A stretch of DNA of 64,000 bases, taken from Nelumbo lutea. Taxonomy: Eukaryota > Streptophyta > Magnoliopsida > Proteales > Nelumbonaceae. The stretch is from assembly GCA_022828595.1 (NCBI GenBank), contig JAKGHH010000004.1, positions 52,378,922-52,442,921 of the forward strand, in the 5' to 3' direction. The translations under genes and the position numbers were made by a program. Positions 39,321-51,339 of this stretch are shown in pieces; the first letter of the stretch is position 1; every line of letters begins with the position of its first letter. The notes under the pieces were generated by a model, which worked only from the letters and a program-made list of their open reading frames with translations, searched no databases and was not told where the DNA came from.

Positions 39321-39458
39321 AGAATAGAAGTGGATATCGAAGGCATGAGAAGAGAGGTTGAAATCATGAAGCATTTGCCTAAGCACCCAACTACCGTGAA
39401 CTTGAAGGACGCATACAAGGATGACAATGATATAAAAAAAGTACTCTATGAACTATAT
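39321..39458 (+). pseudogene. calcium-dependent protein kinase fragment (kinase N-lobe)
   Basis: The translation reads IEVDIEGMRREVEIMKHLPK, HPTTVNLKDAYKDDNDI, clearly the CDPK alpha-C/beta-4 region: the family has DVRREVEIMKHL-KHPN with the conserved Glu of the Lys-Glu salt bridge. Upstream of 39321 the frame continues weakly but has a stop (F-stop-RKM). No other kinase motifs (glycine loop, HRD, DFG) or EF hands were found nearby. It is an isolated exon-sized relic, perhaps a captured or retroposed gene piece. Confidence 0.75.
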
Positions 39459-40430
39459 TTAAATTTCTGCTTGCTCCAACATTGTTATGGGAAGTGAATA
39501 AAATAAAACCCAAGAAAACCTAATTTCTTAATGGCATTAATAATTTTATTAGGGATAAATCACTTAAACTACCCCTAAGTTTTTGGAAATGGACTAAAAC
39601 TTCCTTATTATTTGCAAAATGCCCTAACTTACTCCTAACGTTTCTAACAATTGACTAAATATTCCCCGACCCTTAGCGTGCTGTCACAATCTGTTGGGAT
39701 TTGATACCACATGACTTATATAATTTGTTAAATCCCAATTTTACCCCTTTGTGGTAAAAAATGTCCTTTGACCTTGAAACTTTAGGCAGCTTTTCCTATT
39801 CTACTCTTCAATTATGAAAAAGAAAATGTTTTCCCTCTCTAGTGGAAAATTTAGACAGTTTCCATGGCTGATTCCAGGATTTACGATTGAATCTGGGTGA
39901 GTGAACATAGATTGAGCTTTGCTCTTAAGTTCTATGGAACTCTATTTTATCCTTCATTATTCTTTAAAATTTCAAAACATCTTTCCATACAAGTTGTTTG
40001 ACATACAGTTTTCTGACAAAGAGGAATGGATATTCCCATGCTTGATTTGAATAATAAGATTTCGAAGAAGGTTTTGCTGCTAGGTAATGTGGTTTCTTAC
40101 TTCAGACTTCAGAGGCTTGGATGAATATATGGGCTTGAGGAATTATGACAAAGAGGAATGGTATCACCATAATTCATACTAACATCTTTCCCCATGAGTC
40201 AGGCTAGTGAATTTGTGTTCTTAGGAATTCAAAGTCAAATCTTGGTGTACCATCGTCCATTGGAATAGTAGAGTTATGCTGAGGAGGGGAAAAAGGACTC
40301 CATGAGAATAGTAGAGTTTGCTCATTTCAAAACAGGGTTTCTAAGCTTCATGCAATCTGGGTTTGGGATTGGAGATCGCAAAGTGAAGAGATAGCATGGG
40401 AGTGGAAATTGAGATATGGGTTGTGGAGAA
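39459..40430. other. intergenic, no gene recognised
   Basis: Bases 39550-39760 hold a repeat relic of the type agggataaatcacttaaactacccctaag..., seen widely in plant repeats (Mutator-like or LTR edge; class uncertain). The sequence agacaaagaggaatgg recurs at about 40015 and 40147. No coding signal. Confidence 0.4.
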
Positions 40431-41459
40431 TAGGGGTGTCAATTGACCGGTTTTGGATTAGATCCAATCCAATTCAAACCTTATCAAACCTGATTTGGAT
40501 GGTCCATTATAATTATTGGATTGGGGCAATCCAAAATAAATTGGTCCATATTCTTATTGGTCTGAATTGGACCTAAACCAAATTTCCAATAATCTGATCA
40601 TGAGGACAAACCTTGCTGAATTTGAAACCGATCAAAACTGAACCTGACATAAAATCACTTTTATGAAAGTATTTTCACAAAAGCACCTTTATAGAAAAGC
40701 TTTTACGAAAGCACTTTCACAAAAGTGCTTTTATTCAAGCACTTTTTTACAGAAACAGTTTTATAAAGTCACTTTTACGAAAGCACTTCACTAAAAGTAC
40801 TTTTACATGAAAGCACTTTTATAAAAATCCTTTTATGGAAGTACTTTAATAAAAACACTTTAATAAAAGTACTTTTACACGAACACATTTTTACAAAAGA
40901 ACTTTTGTAAAAGCACTTTTGTGGAAGTACTTTTACAAAAGCACTTTTATGAAAGAACTTTCACGAAAGCGCTTTTATAAAAGCACTTCTATGAAAGTAC
41001 CTTTACAAAAGTATAAAAGTACTTTTATGAAGGCATTTGTACAAAAGCACTTTTATAAATGTACTTTTACAAAAGCACTTATATGAAAGTACTTTTACGA
41101 AAGCACTTTTATAATATTACAAAAGCACTTTTATGAAAGCACTTTTGCAAAAGTTCTTTTCCAATGCCAAAAGGGTATATTTTTTATAATTTTCAGGTTT
41201 TCTTCATTTTAATATATTTTTGTAATTTTTTATATGTTTTGTTTTTTATATAATTTTTTATATTTCATTCTATTTGATTGGATTTTTGTAAATTTTCCAA
41301 TGCTATATGGATATATTGGAATTTTGTAATTTTTTATAATCCATTTATATTTTAATGGATTGGATTGGATTTGGACTGGATTGGGTCTAGTCCATTTGTA
41401 AGTGGACTCACATTGAATTGGATCGGGTTGGACCAAATCCAGTCCAATTGGCACCTGTA
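40431..41459. mobile_element. non-autonomous hAT-type element (1,029 bp) with perfect 8-bp TSD
   Basis: Ends TAGGGGTGTCAATTG and, as reverse complement of the right end, TACAGGTGCCAATTG (12 of 15 match). Flanked by identical GTGGAGAA (40423-40430 and 41460-41467). Near both ends are tggattggattgg / ccaatccaatcc tracts in opposite orientation. The centre is a palindromic minisatellite. No transposase is encoded. Architecture parallels the element at 14447-15618: similar TIR, non-coding and inverted subterminal oligomer tracts. Confidence 0.92.
40650..41165. repeat. palindromic minisatellite inside the hAT element
   Basis: About 35-40 degenerate units of 12-14 bp built on aaaagcactttt / aaaagtactttt, alternating with atgaaag or acgaaag. 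The unit is itself a near-palindrome, so the array can form extensive hairpins. Confidence 0.9.
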
Positions 41460-41467
41460 GTGGAGAA

Positions 41468-43412
41468 TGAGGCTTGGCTCAATCAATCTTCCAATTTTGG
41501 TTTTTGGTGCTTAAGTCACTACAATTAGCATCTACTATAATCTGATCTTTGTAGTCTTCCATGGACTTATGAAGGTTTTGGCTAGTGTAGAACCAATTTC
41601 ATTGTGTCGTCAAAGGCAAGGGACGGTGATGAATTTTCATTGCTACATGTTCACGTGGATCACATTTCTCATCCCTCCTACAACATTACTACTAGTAAAT
41701 ATTATTGGGTGATTGTTGCCATCTCAAATGCAATAAACAATGGTTACGAGTCAATGGGTCCTCTATTTGGTAGGCTCCATCTCCATCCCTTCCTCAATGG
41801 TCTATTGGGTCAGCAAAACAGAATTCCCATAATCATTATTGTTTGATCTAATATGCTTGCCTCAGTCTTCTATTAGCCTAGGTAGTCTAACCCAAGAGGG
41901 AGTGAAGTGGGTTCTACAAATTTTCTCAAAATATCTCTTTTTCAAAATGAATGCTAAATAAGAGTGATGAGAACAACAGTGTGAAGTGTAGTATATTCAA
42001 AGATTGCAAGATTATGTATGAAAGACAATAGGAATTATCAAGATTAAAGGCAAGAATAACAGAAGGAATATACAAAATTTATAGAGATTCAACTAAACCT
42101 AGCCTACATCCTCTCCCTACACATACCTCCTAAGAATTTCCACTATACTAATTGGACATCTAAGTGCCAACAATACTTTTACACTAGTTGGACTTTCAAA
42201 TGCCAACAAGACCTTTCATTAGATGGACTTGCGGGTGATATCCAAATCTTTCACAGCTAGCAAGCCAATAGCTATACAAGCATGGAAAGATGATTATTTG
42301 TTTAGCTTAGAAACTCTCTTCTAAACTCTTATTCCAACGTTTTGCTCTCTTTTCTCTTGCAAATCTCTTTTTTCTCACCAGCATGTTAATGTTGGATTCA
42401 ACATATAGCCATTATAGATCCATTGAAGCTCTTCATTCTTCTATTGAAAATGTTCAGAGATCATCCTATACAACTTAAGAATAAAGAGTCATTATAGGCT
42501 TCGAAGAATCGAAAACAGAGAGCTAACATAAGCCGCTTGGGCAAAGTAGTCAATTGCTTTAGTTATCAAATTTGGAATACTTTAATAGGAGCCTTGGGAG
42601 TTGACTACTAAGCCTTGATAGTCGACTCTCATGCACTACTGGGAATATTTTTTCTCTAGTAGTTGACTATCGAGTTGTAGTAATCGACTACTTCCCTTTA
42701 CCAATTTCAATTGTCACAACCAGTCAACTATTAGGATGTAGAAGTTGACTAGCTATTTGCTACAATCCTCTTTTGGAGGACCCAAGTAGTCAATTCCTTC
42801 ACTTAAAATGTCAATTCATTAGGTTTCCAAACTTAGAAAAAACATAACTTTTGTGCTTTTTCACTTTGTTCAAGATCAGCGAATGACCTAAGGCCTTTCT
42901 TAAGCTAACCATTAGTCTCTAAGGTTAAGTTGTGAACCAAGGTAGGTCTGAGATAATCCCTTAATACATATGCAATCTAATTACATAAAATCCTAGAAAG
43001 ATTAACACTAACTCTCTTGAACTTGATCTTGCTTTTGTCTTGATTCCTTCATGCTTTTAAAAGAATGAACTTCTTCCATTTCCTCATTATAGGGATTTCT
43101 TATTTTTTCTTAGTTCATGCTTAGTCCATCTGAGAAACATTCAAAGAAAAATGTCTATACACTTGACTTTTACGTATGTTAGTACTTTCAATGAATTTGT
43201 TATCATAAAAAAACATAGGGTCAATATTGCTAACAATCTCTCCCTTTTTGATGATGATAAATCATTGGTGAAAATGATAAAATCTGACAAATGGCCCATA
43301 ATAAAAGGTGTAGATTAGATTCTCCCCCTATTATCAATAGATATGACCTTGAAAAGATGAACTAGAAGTTAAGCCGATTCATGGATTTCTGATTAGGCAA
43401 AACTTTAAAATG

Positions 43413-43414
<2 letters not shown>
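41468..43414. other. retroelement-like non-coding region
   Basis: No coding frames of note. Bases 41880-43260 resemble non-coding retroelement sequence: cccaagagggagtgaagtgggtt at the left, three variants of actaattggacatctaagtgccaac (42160-42240), repeated agtagtcgactac/gttgact motifs (42540-42800) and caatctctccctttttgatgatga near 43235. Classification is inference. Confidence 0.4.

Positions 43415-43472
<58 letters not shown>
43415..43472. repeat. (AAT)n microsatellite
   Basis: About 19 AAT units. Confidence 0.95.
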
Positions 43473-43473
<1 letters not shown>

Positions 43474-44700
43474 TAAAGAGGAAGTAAAGTCACTGACCAG
43501 GTTTAGAGAGCCATAACCATTATAACTTTCTCTTGATGTCACCTTCAAATGATTAAATTCATATTACAAGTTGGGGGATCAAAGTCGAGATTGTTGTGAT
43601 AATAACGTGATGGCCTTTAAAAATCTAATCAGAAATCTATAGAATTTTTCATCTATAGATTAAATTAATCGAAGAGATAGAAATGACCATTGAGACTCTA
43701 GTTTGTGGTTAGTTCAACACCAATAGTGCTAAGACTGGTTGGATAGAGTTAGTAAACTAAGCTTGAGTATGCAATGGTGGGAGTAGTGTAGAGTTATCTT
43801 AAGTTGTGGCAATGTAGGTTAGGAGAATTCCATGTTGAGCAAAGACTAGTAACAATGGTGGAATATCAATGGTTGCTTTGATTCGGTTTTAATGATTATG
43901 GAGGAAGAATAGGGGAGAGAAAAAATTAATAAAAAAAAGAATAAGGAAGTTGAAGAAGAAAGAAAGGAAGAGAAAAAAGGAGAGAAGAAGAAGAAGAAGA
44001 AGGGGGGGAGAGAGAGAGATGGTGGTGCGGTGGAGGGTGTGCTCTATTTCCTGGTATGTTGCAATGGTGAGCAAAGGGATAGAAAGAGAGGAATAAGGTG
44101 AGAGAGAGATAACGACGACAACAACGATAGTGCTAAGAAATTCAGTTATAACGTGAGGACCCAAAGGAAGTGATAGTGGTGGCGAGTAAGGAAGGAGAAG
44201 AGAGAAACTAATAAGAGGGAGAGAGAGAAGAGAGCGACAACAGGTCAAGTTGCAACGACGAACAAGGAATAAAGGAGGGGTTGCAGTTGTAGAGAGAAGA
44301 AGAAGAAGAAGAAGAAGATGATGATGATGATGAGAGAAGGGAAAATCGAAGCTCAAACCACCACTTGGGTTCTTTGTTTGTTGTTGGAGATGGAAAGCGT
44401 AAATAATGTTCTTCCCTATTCCTTTGAGTGAAAAAATATTATGTTATATTTATATTAGGGTAGGAACACTTTGATAAATACTTTGGAGGTTTAAGGTTAT
44501 TTTGGTCATTTTGGGGTGCAAGTAGTGGTTAAATTGAGATTCAAATTAAAGGGCTTGATTTTTAGGATGATGTGTGAAGGGTGAATATGGGCCTAAGGGT
44601 GGAAGTCAGTCTTTGGTGTATGGGCCAATAGCATTTAAAATGATTTTTTTTTTAGTTAAGGGGGAAATGAATGTATTTTTGTACCAAAATTGATAAGGTA
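43473..44700. other. intergenic, purine-rich low-complexity sequence
   Basis: Bases 43880-44340 are dominated by aga/gaagaa runs, including (GAA)n at 43985-44000, 44299-44315 and (GAT)n at 44317-44330. A long minus-strand frame over this region is low complexity (His/Leu/Ser runs) and is not a gene. Confidence 0.5.
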
Positions 44701-45290
44701 TGGCTTTTTAGTGTTCTAGATTGATTGGTGGTGTTTGATTGGGCCAATTGTATGTGCCTAAATTAAAGAGACCTTGAGGGAAAACATATGGGCTAATGAA
44801 AAATCTCAAAATAGAAATTTTGTCTGATAAATGGCTAAAGGGGGTCCTAACTTAGAGTTTAACTGAGTAACATTTCCTAGGTTCTTGAATGGGATGGTAG
44901 GGTTTGATTGGTTCAAATGTATTGAGATTAAAGGAATCCAGAGTATGGGTGTTTTGGTAATGAATGGGCTTGGAAAGAAATTTTTGTATGATGAAAGTAT
45001 AAATGGGGGAAATTTTGAGTTGAAATTTGGTAGGTAGGTGTTTTGTGATGTTAGGAGTTCATTGGCAGTTCCTAATTGGTTCATAGGTGTTGAGATCAAG
45101 GGAATTTGGAGTATGGGTGTCTTGACTAATGAAAAGGCTTGAAATAGAATATTTGTATTATAGAGGGGTAAATGGGAGAATTTTGAGTTGAAATTTGGTA
45201 GGAAGGTGTCTAAGAATGTCTAGAATTCATTGGTAGTTCTTGATGGGTTCAGTAATGTTGGGATCAAGGGCATTTGGAGTACGAGTGTTT
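44700..45290. repeat. degenerate tandem repeat, unit about 160-170 bp
   Basis: The block tgttgagatcaagggaatttggagtatgggtgt recurs at about 44918, 45089 and 45247, each preceded by gaattttgagttgaaatttggtagg-aggtgt and ttcattggtagttc-t-att-ggttca. Similar lines (tatgataaagggctaaatg-gcgaaatttgagttgaaatttgatggg) reappear at 46905, on the other side of copia H. Confidence 0.75.
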
Positions 45291-46120
45291 TGACAACTTT
45301 CGTAATGGGAAGCAAAAAGTGTATTTCTAGGAACTTCCATAATGTGTTGGTTCTTTCTCTTCACTATCCCATTTTTTTCAAGAGTATGAGCGCAAGAGCT
45401 TTGGTGAACAACTTTAAACTTTTCAAAGAAAAATGTAAAATCCTTATCAAAATATTCCTTAACATTGTTTAACTAGAATGATTAGATTTAAGTGTCAAAC
45501 TAGGTAAGCACTCATAAAACTATTGAACAAGTGTGGGTACTTCAACACGAAAAGCATGAGACAAAGCCAAGTATAACAAGAAAAATCATCAATGAACATA
45601 ATAAAATATTTGTAACCTCTCATACAAGGTAAGTGCTAAGGCCCCTACACATCAGAGTGAACAATGTTAAATGGAAAAGTGCATATTTTATTATTTACAA
45701 GATAAGAGTTTCCACAATGCTTTGAAAGCTTGCAAGACTCACAATGTAGACTTGATAATTGACTCCTTTAAATAATGTAGGAAACAAAAACTTTAATGAA
45801 GAAAAAAATAGATGACATAGACGATGGTAACATAACATGACACGACTAATTAATTCCGGCACTATAAATCTAAAAGCTAATTTCTGAGGCTATATCTTGC
45901 TCTACTTATAGGCATATCCAATAGATATATCCCATTTGCCTCATTGCCACTCCCAACCACCTTTTTAAGATTTCATGTCCTAAAAAACACAATAAAAGGG
46001 GAATTACACTATAATTTAGAGATTTAGTTAAACTAATTGAAAACATATTAATATTAAGTTTTGGTACATGAAGTACAAAGGTCAAAATAAAGGAGTTTTA
46101 GGTTCTTATGTCTCGTTTTC
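45291..46120 (-). pseudogene. copia H integrase and pre-integrase remnant
   Basis: The minus-strand translation shows CKLSKHCGNSY and TFPFNIVHSDV (first catalytic Asp) at about 45740-45640. MRGYKYFIMFIDDFSCYTWL follows at about 45630-45565, then the block CAHTLEKNGIVKRKNQHIME at about 45385-45340. There the catalytic Glu position is Lys (codon 45361-45359). Several stops and frameshifts separate the pieces. Typical copia order, dead. Confidence 0.7.
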
Positions 46121-46439
46121 TTAAGATAAGGGTAAGAGAGTCACCAACAAGAGATATTTTGTTTCGATTAGATAAAAGTTGATAAGTAGTGAATAAAGTG
46201 GAAACACTAGTCATATGGTCAAAAGCATCAGAATCTATTATTTACAAGATCTTATGATTATTTAAGGTAGGAGCATGGTTCATAATAGCACAAACACCTA
46301 AGTGAACATAAGCAAAAGTGGAGTGATTGCTTGATCAAGTAGAAGCTAAAGAGGTAGATTCCAAATAAATGATAATACAACCATACTTCTCATATTCGAT
46401 CAGCCCTAGTGGCTACAAGTTGTTCCCTTAAGACTTCTC

Positions 46440-46880
46440 ATCACACTACCCCTTTTCACCCTCGGAGGAGGTGGCTACATTAGCATTTCCACCTTTCCCA
46501 TTCCTACTATTTTTACCATTACTATTATTCTTAAAATTTAAGAGGTGTAAGCTTTGGATTCAATTTCCAATAAGTATCCTTTGTGTGCTTTGGTTTCTTG
46601 TAGAAATCACACATAATTTCCTTCTCAATAATCACCTTTTGTTTCATCATAGAATTGGAAAAATTATCTATTGGGGCTTCCACAATTTGAATTCGTCTTT
46701 TACTTTCTTCACTATTGACCATAATATAATCCTAAGAAAGGATCACATCATATTTAGCTAAAACATTCTATATAAGTTTATCATATTTAGGATTAAGTCT
46801 AGTAAGGAACTCAAAAACCCAATTCCTATCCACCAGTTTTTTATAAGTTTTAGCATCTTTTATACACCCCTATCTTTTTA
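46440..46880 (-). pseudogene. copia H gag C-terminal fragment with zinc knuckle
   Basis: The minus frame includes NSEESKRRIQIVEAPIDN and IMCDFYKKPKHTKDTYWKLN. The knuckle has Tyr at both the second and third Cys positions (CDFY...DTYW), so it cannot bind zinc normally. Upstream pieces (WVFEFLTRLNPKY, LVDRN) lie at about 46850-46790. Confidence 0.72.
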
Positions 46881-47780
46881 CCAATAAAAGGTGTTATAAA
46901 TGGAATCTTTATATGATAAAGGGCTAAATGAGCGAAATTTGAGTTGAAATTTGATGGGTAAGTGTATTAGGATGCCCAAAGTTTGACAGAAAAGACAGGT
47001 TTTCAATTAGATAGATGGAATAAGATATCTAATGGCTAAAAGTATCTTAGGTTGTATTTGGATGGCTAATTTAGGGTCTTAAAATTGAATCTTGGGTTAT
47101 GTATGGGTCAAACTAAGAAATTTAGTTGTGAAAATTGATCGGTTGTATGGTTATGGGATTTGGACTTAAAGACAAGATTTGATGTATTGAGGGGAATGTA
47201 GCTTGGGAATTTTAAGCTTTAAATGCATTAGCTAATTAGGGTCACCAAAATAGAATCTTTAATTGATGGTCGATGAAAGTTTGAATTTTGGTGATAAGAT
47301 TTAATCTAAATGGGTATTTTGGGGTTCCTAATTATTGAATGATTGAATTTGATTTGATGGACATGGTATGAATGGGGGATTTATCAAGTCTATTGGATTG
47401 AGATAAAAAAGATTCAATGGTAGATTTGGGAACTTTTGGCCTAAGATTTGGCATCTTAGATTATTTGTTGTTTTGGAGAGTTTGGAATATTTGATTGGGC
47501 GTTAGGGGTACGAATTGGGGGTTTAGAAATAGATCGAGCAAAAATCAAGTGCTGATAGTTGCCCTTCTTTGTTGTGAGGTAGTAGGCTACGAAATAACAA
47601 AGATAAAAGAAGCATATGAAGATTTTTGCAAGTAATACCGATCATCCATTAAGGCTATTTGATTTTTTTATTTATTTTGGCAATAGTGATCCTTCCAACA
47701 AACATTACCTTGTGAAGTGAGGTCACTTATATATTGAGGTGAGAGAATATGAACTTTAAATCAGTAGTGTGCCATATAGC
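46881..47780. other. intergenic AT-rich, continuation of the tandem-repeat region
   Basis: The first 120 bp resemble the 160-bp repeat units left of copia H. The rest has no coding signal. Weak recurrences of ttgggttat/taagatttgatg suggest very old tandem structure. Confidence 0.4.
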
Positions 47781-48900
47781 AATTAACAAAATGATAAGAT
47801 CTTAATTAAAATTTCTGATGTGTCATAAAGCGAAACAACTGGTGATGCAAAGAAACCATGTGCTATGAATTAGTAGAGCTAATGAATTTGAGAAAAGCAT
47901 GTGTTGTGAGACGTAGAAAATCATGAATTTGATGGAAGTCATTTTGTGCCATGAGGCGATAAAATCAATGGCTTCAAAAAATATGCTTTCTCATGATGTG
48001 ATGGAATTTGTGCCATGGAGCAATAACACTATGTTAAATGTGATGAAATTCTGCCACATAGAAGATAAATCTATGAATTTTGGAAAAAAATGTGCTATAT
48101 TGAAAGATGATGAAGCTTGTGCCAAGAGACAATAAAATCTATGTCATGTGGCAAGGAAACTGTGTCATGTTGTGATAAAATTGATGGAAGTCATAATGTG
48201 CTTACGAGAAATGAAGTCAATGATTCGTAGTATGCTAGTGCAACGAAAAATCTATGTGCTATGCAACAACAAATTCAAAGATTGATGATGTGATAGTGTG
48301 GTGGAAGAATCTATATGCTATGTAGTGATAAAAACAATGATTGCTAGTGCAGAAAAAATTAATATGCTATATAGCAATAAAATATTTATTAATGCTATAC
48401 CAATGTGGCAAAAAAATTATGTGCTATGGAGTAGTGAAAAATAGAGATTTGTGATGTGTCAGTATGGTAGATAATTTATGATCTATGGAGAAACAAAAAT
48501 ACTAATTTGTAATTTGCTAGCATGGTGAAAAATTCATGTGTTATAGAGTGATTAAAATAGTTATTTGTGATGTGCCAGTGTGGCCAAAAAATAATGTGCT
48601 ATGGAGTAGTGAAAATAGTGATTTATGATGTGTTAGTATATATGGTGGAAAATTCATGGTGTACTTGTAAAGTGATTAAACTTCTAAAACCCATGTATTG
48701 TGAAAATTTGATGAAATTATGTTGTGTTTGTGAAGCGATTAATCAAATAAAACCATTGTGCTACAAAGTGACAAGAAATAGTTGGAATTCATGATGTGCT
48801 ATGAGAAAAGAAACTAATAACCCATAATATGTGATAAAGCAACAAAATCAACGATGTAATTGAAAATTGCAATTCATGATGCATGATGTAGGGACTAGAC
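47780..48900. repeat. degenerate satellite-like array, unit about 60 bp
   Basis: A unit of the form atgtgctatggag-agtgaaaatagtgatttgtgatgtgccagtgtggcaaaaaattc recurs with 58-61-bp spacing (clear starts near 48420, 48480, 48538 and 48596). It is more diverged toward 47800. Frames across it are accidental. Confidence 0.75.
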
Positions 48901-50006
48901 AATTGAAATCAAAATTTATAATGTATTATTTAATAGTAGAGATAGGAAATTATCACAAAACCATAAAAGTGATATATGAGAAACATGAATGCATGATGCA
49001 ACAAAAAGACTCAAGAACTACTATCACAATAGATATGGCTTAGCTTAATTGTTAAATTTCATTTGATCACTTTCCTTTTTGGATTTATTTCTCTATACAT
49101 TCTCATTAAAATCTTCAACTTTTCTTTCTTATAATTGTTTTTCTTCTTTTACTTTTTTCTTTCTCCTCTTTTTGTTTTTATTGTTGTATATATTTTTTGC
49201 ACACGATGAGCGATTGAGTTCTCAAATGACCTTGTAATGGAGGGGCTTGAATTTCTCCTTTGAGGCGCATCTATGTAATCGATTTGGATGCCAAACGCTA
49301 TATTCCAAGGGGTTCCCTTAAAAAAACTTTTTTTTTTGCAACTTTCGATGTAGAAGGATAGTGCAACGCTTTTGAAGAAGTGGAGGATAAAATTTTTCTC
49401 CTTCTTCTTCTTCTTCTTCTCTTTTTAGGAAGTGATTGGATCAAAACAAGGGATACCGTTAACATCAATTCAGAATAGAATAATTATGTCCAATGAGATC
49501 TACATTACACTTTAGTAAACAATAAAAAGTAATTTTCCCCTTCCTTGAAAGAGATAATCAAAACCCTAACAACTTTAAAGGCATATACATTGAAAATGCT
49601 AAAGTATCAATTAAAGGTGTATTTTGGAAAAATACCCAAATCCAAGGGGGTTGCCCCAATATCTAGTTGACGAGAAGGGTTGATGATGAAAATGATTTTT
49701 GGTTATAGAATGCTCAAATGGGATCCCTTATTTCTAATCAATTAGGTCTATCTAGCATTGGTTTGCCAATTTCTCAAGGATAAAGGAGGACTTGGTGCAT
49801 AGGACAAAATGTGGTTCAAGATAGGGAGAGTCTGAAATGAAGGGTAAAAGGTTAAAAAACTTATTTGCAAAAGGAAATTGAATACTTAACTTTTATGCAA
49901 GGTTGCTACTTGTTCTTAATCATTTTCTCTATCTTCTATTTTTTTTTATTTCTCTTCTCTCTCTTTTATTTTTTTATGCTCTTCGCATTTTTCAATATGA
50001 GCCATG
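48901..50006. other. intergenic, no gene recognised
   Basis: T-rich to 49200, then unassigned sequence. A (CTT)n run lies at 49402-49421. No splice-competent coding signal was recognised. Confidence 0.4.
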
Positions 50007-50630
50007 TTCCCTCATTGATCATAGAGGACTTTATTATAGATGAAATGTAATGAGTTTGGGGAATCAAAAGACAAATATCCAATCCAAGGAATTCTTGAAT
50101 GATTGAATCATTTCGTCTACCCCAATTTCTTTTTCATAGTTTCTCTCTTTCGTCATTCATTTGTAATTATTTCTCTCCCATTCCCTTTATTTTCTAATTT
50201 CTCCAACTTCCTTAGTTTGGTTTTCCTCGACTATCTCTTTCTTTAAAGCTTTCTAGTTTTCCAAAATTTCTATGTCATCCCTCGATACTAAGTTGCCTCA
50301 ATTTGTTCTTCACTTTTTTTCCCTCATTGATCATAGAGGACTTTATTATAGATGAAATGTAATGAGTTTGGGGAATCAAAAGACAAATATCCAATCCAAG
50401 GAATTCTTGAATGATTGAATCATTTCGTCTACCCCAATTTCTTTTTCATAGTTTCTCTCTTTCGTCATTCATTTGTAATTATTTCTCTCCCATTCCCTTT
50501 ATTTTCTAATTTCTCCAACTTCCTTAGTTTGGTTTTCCTCGACTATCTCTTTCTTTAAAGCTTTCTAGTTTTCCAAAATTTCTATGTCATCCCTCGATAC
50601 TAAGTTGCCTCAATTTGTTCTTCACTTTTT
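50007..50630 (+). repeat. perfect 312-bp tandem duplication
   Basis: Bases 50007-50318 and 50319-50630 read identically over their full length by line-by-line comparison (from ttccctcattgatcatag to cttcactttttt). No mismatch was seen. The unit is non-coding. Confidence 0.93.
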
Positions 50631-51339
50631 TTCCTTTGTTTTCATCTTTTTCTTTTTAGACTTCCTTAACCACATTTTTTTCAACTACCCCTTGTTGCCC
50701 CAATTCTGGACATTTGCCTCTTAGGAAATGTTTATTGGAAAGGAAAGGCTAAGTTGAAGCCTCAAAGGGCCAACTAACATATTCTATTGTGTATAATTGG
50801 GATGCAACATGAAAGATGGAACAAATGACCAAAAGATGGCATCCCTTCATTTCATTGACTATAACATGACACAACTATTGAAAAATTATATGTTAAGCAC
50901 TTTGAATCTCTACTTCACTTCCAAACAACTACTTCATTTTAAGCCCGACTAAATTTGGTCCTACTTTCTCTGTTTTCTCTTTTTATTTTCTTCTTTCTTT
51001 ATTTTAGCCCTCTAATGTGCCCCCCATGAATTTGACTTGTTCACCAAAGAAAAGGCATCCATGTGTTGGCTCAAATTGGGCTAAATAGGGGATTTTTAAA
51101 CATAATAGGATCCCTTGGGAAATTAAACAATAGAAAATGGCCTCCACTCCATTCATTAGTTAATTGGAAAAGCATCAAGTCGTAACAATACCTTCACTCT
51201 ATGCCACTTCAGGGGGTGGACTGGTAGGAAGGACATGCTTTGATGGTCAATGTTGTCCCAGTTTGGAATACTTGGGAGAAGAGACCAGATCCACGATTTT
51301 ACTTTCCATTTTTACCCTTTATCATCTTTTTTATTTTAA
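50631..51339. other. intergenic, no gene recognised
   Basis: AT-rich with pyrimidine runs; no family motif. Confidence 0.35.

Larger units (their letters stand above)
45291..46880 (-). mobile_element. copia H internal fragment (gag end to integrase)
   Basis: A minus-strand copia fragment without LTRs, embedded in the tandem repeat block. From the right: gag end, zinc knuckle (about 46600), protease region, GAG-pre-integrase, integrase. Both boundaries are estimated from where the tandem repeat resumes. Heavily decayed. Confidence 0.7.

Noticed and set aside
43889..44356. 155-codon open frame on the minus strand
   Set aside because: Composed of His, Leu, Ser and Phe runs from a purine-rich low-complexity strand; no domain and no splice or start context.
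47923..48794. 70- and 75-codon open frames as small genes
   Set aside because: They lie within the ~60-bp degenerate repeat array and reflect its periodicity.
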